Origin: Thermococci archaeon
GTDB taxonomy: Archaea > Methanobacteriota_B > Thermococci > Thermococcales > Thermococcaceae
DNA length: 6,331 bases
Reading direction: 5' to 3'
Assembly: GCA_003663535.1 (NCBI GenBank)
Contig: QMUE01000087.1
Coordinates: 1 to 6,331, forward strand
A program made the position numbers and the translations under genes. The notes beneath the pieces are model-generated. The model did no database searches. It saw only the letters and a program-made list of their open reading frames with translations, and was not told the DNA's origin. Shown here piece by piece: positions 5,851 to 6,331 of this stretch; positions within the stretch are counted from its first letter, which is position 1, and each line of letters begins with the position of its first letter.

Positions 5851-5943
5851 GTTGTCAAAATTCCAAAAAGAAAGGGCCTAAAAATACCCTAAATAGGCAT
5901 ATTGACTTTGCTATTTGTAAAGTGGGCTCAATCTCAAAATCCT

Positions 5944-5950
5944 TTTATAT
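5944..5950 (+). promoter_or_regulatory. TATA box of truA
   Basis: TTTATAT, preceded by AAATCC, is centred 26 nt before the truA ATG at 5973. The expected start therefore coincides with the start codon or lies a few bases before it, and no Shine-Dalgarno is present in the gap, pointing to a leaderless mRNA. Confidence 0.65.
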
Positions 5951-5972
5951 TCTTCCCTATAAATTACTCAAC

Positions 5973-6331
5973 ATGAGAATAGCCCTAAAGATAGCGTACG
6001 ATGGGACTAAGTTTTATGGATTCCAACGGCAGCCAGATCTTAGAACTGTAGAAGGGGAGGTACTCAAAGTACTAAAAAAGCTGAGAATAATTGAGAGTGT
6101 TAAAGAGGCCAATTTTAAAGGTGCTTCAAGAACAGATAGAGGGGTTTCAGCTCTCGGAAATGTTATTGCGTTTGATACTGCTAAGCCGGAACTTACTGAA
6201 CCGAGGATTTTAAATCATCATCTCAGGGATATATGGATTCTAGGAAAAGCTGAGGTTCCTAAAGACTTTCATCCAAGATTTTGGGCAAAAAATAAAATAT
6301 ATCGTTATTATCTTTTTGATGAGGGTATTGA
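5973..6331 (+). CDS. truA: tRNA pseudouridine synthase A, 5' part
   Basis: The first 119 residues of a TruA-family enzyme, which converts uridines 38-40 in the tRNA anticodon stem-loop to pseudouridine. Diagnostic are the N-terminal strand MRIALKIAYDGTKFYGFQRQ, with the YDGT and FxGFQ elements, and the catalytic motif GASRTDRGVSALGN (50-63), where Asp55 is the nucleophile; HPRFWAKNKIYRYYL (100-114) matches the substrate-contacting part after the active site. Full archaeal TruA is about 260-270 residues, so over half lies beyond the window. The ATG at 5973 begins directly at the conserved first strand and fits a leaderless start. Coding direction matches pheST, but terminators and a separate TATA box argue that it is its own unit. 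Confidence 0.95.
   Translation, partial: MRIALKIAYDGTKFYGFQRQPDLRTVEGEVLKVLKKLRIIESVKEANFKGASRTDRGVSALGNVIAFDTAKPELTEPRILNHHLRDIWILGKAEVPKDFHPRFWAKNKIYRYYLFDEGI

Noticed and set aside
5876..5898. Weak inverted repeat GCCTA/TAGGC upstream of truA
   Set aside because: Only 5 bp with a 13-base AT-rich loop and not positioned over the truA TATA box; expected by chance in such sequence.

Overview
The window comes from a moderately AT-rich hyperthermophilic euryarchaeon, most likely Thermococcales (Thermococcus or Pyrococcus). The evidence is the archaeal-type PheS and short archaeal PheT, a threonine dehydrogenase whose metal ligands fall at the numbering I recall for the Pyrococcus enzymes, archaeal BRE/TATA boxes, G-rich Shine-Dalgarno sites and oligo-T terminators. 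I cannot name the species from sequence alone.

Layout. (1) Positions 1-503, minus: a MinD/ParA-like P-loop ATPase, cut at its 3' end by the window edge, with its own TATA box and a dyad-rich promoter. (2) 625-876, minus: a small TRAM-domain protein, probably RNA-binding, ended by a T7 run right at its stop codon. (3) 877-1312: a 436-base stretch with no protein gene. Its core (about 1083-1262, plus strand) is GC-rich (about 56% over 1091-1260), folds into a chain of hairpins behind a strong TATA box, and ends in a GC hairpin that looks like the right end of an IS200/IS605 element, including a frame ending like the TnpB C-terminus. This is the most interesting part of the window. (4) 1313-2356, plus: tdh, L-threonine 3-dehydrogenase, probably starting at a TTG codon behind a near-perfect Shine-Dalgarno. 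(5) 2445-3956 and 3963-5645, plus: pheS and pheT, the two subunits of phenylalanyl-tRNA synthetase, translationally coupled and preceded by a T-rich terminator and their own TATA box. (6) 5646-5972: a 327-base intergenic region holding the pheT terminator, a strong plus-strand TATA box, a hairpin-T7 terminator about 150 bases further on, and two tiny opposing ORFs. (7) 5973-6331, plus: the 5' part of truA, tRNA pseudouridine synthase A, apparently on a leaderless or near-leaderless mRNA.

How the genes fit together: pheST and truA serve the translation apparatus (tRNA charging and tRNA modification), and the TRAM protein probably belongs to RNA handling too. Tdh is amino-acid catabolism and appears to be its own unit, possibly sharing a transcript with the structured RNA just upstream. 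No CRISPR array, tRNA, rRNA or intact transposase gene is visible. The novelty candidates are the RNA/IS-end-like element ahead of tdh and the possible hidden transcription unit between pheT and truA.
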